Positions 61,344 to 64,000 of a stretch of DNA of 64,000 nt are shown piece by piece. Both the position numbers and the translations under genes were made by a program. The notes below the pieces were generated by a model. The model was not told the origin of the DNA. It was given only the letters and a program-made list of their open reading frames with translations, and searched no databases. Positions within the stretch are counted from its first letter, which is position 1; each line of letters begins with the position of its first letter. This DNA comes from Sordaria brevicollis (Eukaryota; Ascomycota; Sordariomycetes; Sordariales; Sordariaceae), in the NCBI GenBank assembly GCA_033439795.1, contig JAUTDP010000020.1:186001-250000 (forward strand), in the 5' to 3' direction.

Positions 61344-62970
61344 CTACTGCCACAAACACAACTTCCCACTCGCCGTCCCGCCCGCCACCCAATCCTTGGT
61401 CGGATGAAAATGCGCAACAGCCGGCACCGCCGTGATCCCCTCCCCTCCCAACTGCGCCAACTGCTCTCCGTCCTCCGCATACACATCCACAAACCGGTTC
61501 ATATTTCCAATCACAAACTTCTGCCACCCATCCTGCGGGTTCCGCTGCCACTGCGGTTTGAGGATGGTCACCCACCTTCCCGTCTGGTTGTTATGCGGTA
61601 TCTGCACCGCCGGCTGCATTTCCTTGCTCGGTATGTCGTGTCCGGCCTTCCAGTCGCCCGCCGACGGGAAGTTGTAGATCTTGATGCGGTCGTCATACGA
61701 GGAAGTGGCGATGGATCCGGATGAAGACCAGGAGGCGTGGGATACCGAGAGGCGGGATTCGTGCTCGCCTAGCAGGACGGGGTGGCGTAGGTCGCCTTTG
61801 CCGGTTATCTTGCGCAGGTCCCAGATCTTGAGGGTGCGGTCGAGCGAGGCGGTCGCCACGAGGTGAGGGTGTTGAGGGTGCAGGGAGAAACCGCCGATCT
61901 TTTGGTCGGTTAGGCCCCAGATCTCGGCTGAAGAAGGTTTCGTGCGCTGGTCTTGTCGGCCTAGGGAGCCATGCAACGTGGAAAAAATGATGGTGTTAGG
62001 GTCGGTGGAAGGAATGTCGATGGCCGAGATGGGCAGGTCGTCGGCCGAAGTGGATGGCGCAAAGACCTCGGTTGAGATGCCCTTGTCTAGGTCCAGTTTG
62101 CGGATCGAAGAGTCGTACGAGGCTGAGTAGATGGCGTTGGCGTCGGTCGGGGAAAAGTGGAAGGACGAGATCGTGCGGGAATGCGTCTTGAAGGCGGATA
62201 TGATGGGGTCTGGGTAGTCGGCGTCTTCGTCGTCTTCGTCGATCTCGGGCGCGGGTTGGGAGGCGTCGAACACGCCCATGGCGCCTTCTTTGTCGCCGGC
62301 AAAGATGATGGGCTTTTCTTCGGTGGGATGGAAGCACATGGAGTAGATTCGCTGAGGGACGAGCTTGATGTCTGTTGGGATGGGCCTGTTAGCGAATGTG
62401 CAAAGTCTTTGGCGCAATGATTAGCTCGGACGTACCATTGACTGCCCACTTCTCATACAGCTTGAGTCCGCTCATGCGCAACCGCAGGTCCTTTAGCCCC
62501 TTGTCCTTGGTATCCTTGACATCGTCGTCTGTAAATGTCCTCACACCCGGTTGCGCGCCTCGTACACCGAGACCTTTAAGAAGCGCCAGGCCATCGGCAC
62601 TGCTTTCCCACTTGCGACCCTCGACCGTGATGTCTCCGAGCTTCAAGTCACCGCTGACGCGCATCTTCTTGGCCTTGGCCTTGGCCGCTTCCGCCTCGGC
62701 TTCGACATCTAGCTTGCGCTTAAGAACTTCGGAATCCGCTTCAAGCCCGGCGAGACGACTGCTCTGGCGCGTGGGACGGGCCGGTTCCTTCTTGACAGGT
62801 TCGCGCTTGACTCGAGGCGTGCTGGCGCGTTTGGGCTTGGGAGGCGCAGGTTTCGGTATGATCTTGTCTGCTGTTGTGCTGATTCCGCTTAGGATGGCAT
62901 TGTTGTTGGCAATGTTCTCGAGACGCTTGCGCTCGAATGCGCTCATGGCGGGTTCCTTCTTGGGAGGCAT
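61344..62970 (-). CDS. cmr1: WD40-repeat DNA-damage-binding protein Cmr1 (WDR76 family)
   Basis: Complement of exons 62436-62970 and 61344-62371, 520 residues. The start is the Met of [21 protein letters not shown], which agrees with the family's opening; the frame upstream of 62970 is open but does not look coding. The N-terminal half is basic with many Lys/Pro pairs ([24 protein letters not shown]) and [20 protein letters not shown] 64-bp intron with GTACGT donor interrupts it. The C-terminal half is a seven-blade WD40 propeller ([82 protein letters not shown], and others). Cmr1 binds UV-damaged and other DNA and associates with replication or protein-quality-control sites. It is divergent from the mitochondrial-type gene at 63642. 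Confidence 0.95.
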
Positions 62971-63641
62971 CTTGGGATTATGAGGAAGGGCAATGGGACG
63001 GCTGATGGAGCAAGAGAGTAAGTGTAGTGATTTGGTGAGCACAATGGGAAGTTCGACAGGAAGGGTTTATAACAAGACACTGATGGACACCGAATGCTGT
63101 CCTCGTCCAAGACTTTGCGCAGGGGTATGCTAGGCAGCAACGCGAAAGTGGTCAAGTGTAGCAACACGGCGACATCACTGCAAGATGCGAAAATCAATTA
63201 GTAAAAAGTTCAAGGCGCGCCACGGGTCGCGTTCGTCGCACAAGAAACAGACTGGCGCACGAAATCACGGGACACTGAGTGGGTTGGGATCTTTTAGCGT
63301 CTTGTGCACTAACAATTGACCCTGTAAGTTGGCGGTATCTTTGTTAAAGCTCCCTTGCGATCCTGTTAGCGGGATTTATGTGGGGTATCTCGCGGCAGGC
63401 AATCTTTCAACATTCGAAATTTTGAATCGAAACTTTTGACTTTGGCCGTTTCTTGCCTCGTCTTCCTGCTCCATCTTCCGTCCGTCTCCATTCTCGCAAC
63501 CTTTGCCGCCGCCCATCACCACCAGGAACCGCAATCCATCAAACCGTGCTGGACACGATAATCTGCAATCATCTTCTCCGAGACAATCACTACACACCAC
63601 AATCACCACACATCACCCGGCGAATCCGGAAGACGGCCACC
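62971..63641. promoter_or_regulatory. Divergent promoter between cmr1 and the mitochondrial-type gene
   Basis: About 670 bp between two start codons pointing apart. It should hold both promoters and 5' UTRs. No conserved coding signal is seen. Confidence 0.6.
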
Positions 63642-64000
63642 ATGTCGTCGACAACCATGCTTCCGTTTCTCTACCAAACCAGGACAATCCAGCGCATGTC
63701 CCGCACCGGCATCAAGACCACAGCCCTCCGCGCATATTATAGATCCGATTCCAGACCCGACTCTCGCCCGTCTACACCCCGTGGCCGAAAAGCCCCGCCA
63801 TCGATGCTCAGCAGAGATCCCATCCCCTTCGACCTCCAAACTCAAGAATTCACAAAGCCCAAGCGGAAATGGCAACCAGAAGACCTCGCCCCAGGCCAAA
63901 AACCAACCTTGACCCCCACAGAGCGTTACGCTTTTGACACCATCTTCCAAGATATCGTCAACAAGACCAAGCCTACACCAGACGACCCCTTGGAAATCAG
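63642..64000 (+). CDS. N-terminal part of a probable mitochondrial protein (truncated by window end)
   Basis: ATG at 63642 (context ACCATGTC). The frame stays open to the window edge, 119 codons and more. The first 40 residues are rich in Arg, Ser and Thr with no acidic residue until Asp at about 36 (MSSTTMLPFLYQTRTIQRMSRTG...ALRAYYRSDS), which is the make-up of a mitochondrial presequence. The rest visible is hydrophilic: FDLQTQEFTKPKRKWQPEDLAPG, then TLTPTERYAFDTIFQDIV. This last segment looks like a helical domain found in fungal mitochondrial-ribosome-associated proteins, but I cannot assign a family. Intron or stop signals are not seen within the window. It is divergent from cmr1. Confidence 0.7.
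   Translation, partial: MSSTTMLPFLYQTRTIQRMSRTGIKTTALRAYYRSDSRPDSRPSTPRGRKAPPSMLSRDPIPFDLQTQEFTKPKRKWQPEDLAPGQKPTLTPTERYAFDTIFQDIVNKTKPTPDDPLEI

Overview
The window reads as a nuclear chromosome segment of a filamentous ascomycete, most probably Neurospora or a close relative. The genes have short introns (about 47-131 bp, one of 855 bp) with GTRNGT donors, CTRAC-like branch points and CAG/TAG acceptors. The proteins are typical of Sordariomycetes. A block of about 10.4 kb (41.6-52.0 kb) is extremely AT-rich and poor in CpA/TpG but keeps many CpGs, which is the signature of repeat-induced point mutation (RIP). The genus is an inference from these features, not from a database match. Intron borders were placed by hand from splice signals, reading phase and family conservation.

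Left part (0-22 kb), general metabolism and surface proteins: a 5'-truncated DUF3445/heme-dependent N-demethylase-like gene with a repeat-loaded intron; a zinc-free MDR oxidoreductase; an eight-exon secreted sedolisin (tripeptidyl-peptidase) whose triad is intact; an ADP-ribosylglycohydrolase; a Cys-rich single-pass membrane protein; a DUF3431 type II membrane protein; a small two-helix membrane protein; a large polytopic membrane protein; and a Gly/Gln-rich coiled-coil protein.

Middle (22-41 kb), chromosome biology: condensin subunit Cnd1 and the S-phase kinase Cdc7 are divergent across a 727-bp promoter that carries an ACGCGT box. The Chl1/DDX11 helicase, which acts in sister-chromatid cohesion, follows Cdc7. 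A HET-domain gene (with one uncertain splice or frameshift), the GRIM-19/NDUFA13 complex I subunit (with an 855-bp intron) and the RNA polymerase II CTD phosphatase Fcp1 (with a 42-Gln tract) come next.

Right part: the RIP-mutated block begins only about 460 bp upstream of the Fcp1 start codon. It contains several internal tandem duplications and a separate sub-block almost free of CpG. A gene-poor flank of normal composition follows. Then come sterol 3-beta-glucosyltransferase (Atg26), the WD40 DNA-damage-binding protein Cmr1, and, divergent from Cmr1, the 5' part of a gene with a mitochondrial-type presequence that runs off the window.

I saw no tRNA, 5S rRNA, CRISPR array or intact transposon. 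No wholly new system is demonstrated. The most distinctive items are the RIP block with its secondary duplications and sharp border, the Cnd1-Cdc7-Chl1 grouping, the HET gene's frame change, the long GRIM-19 intron and the repeat-filled DUF3445 intron.
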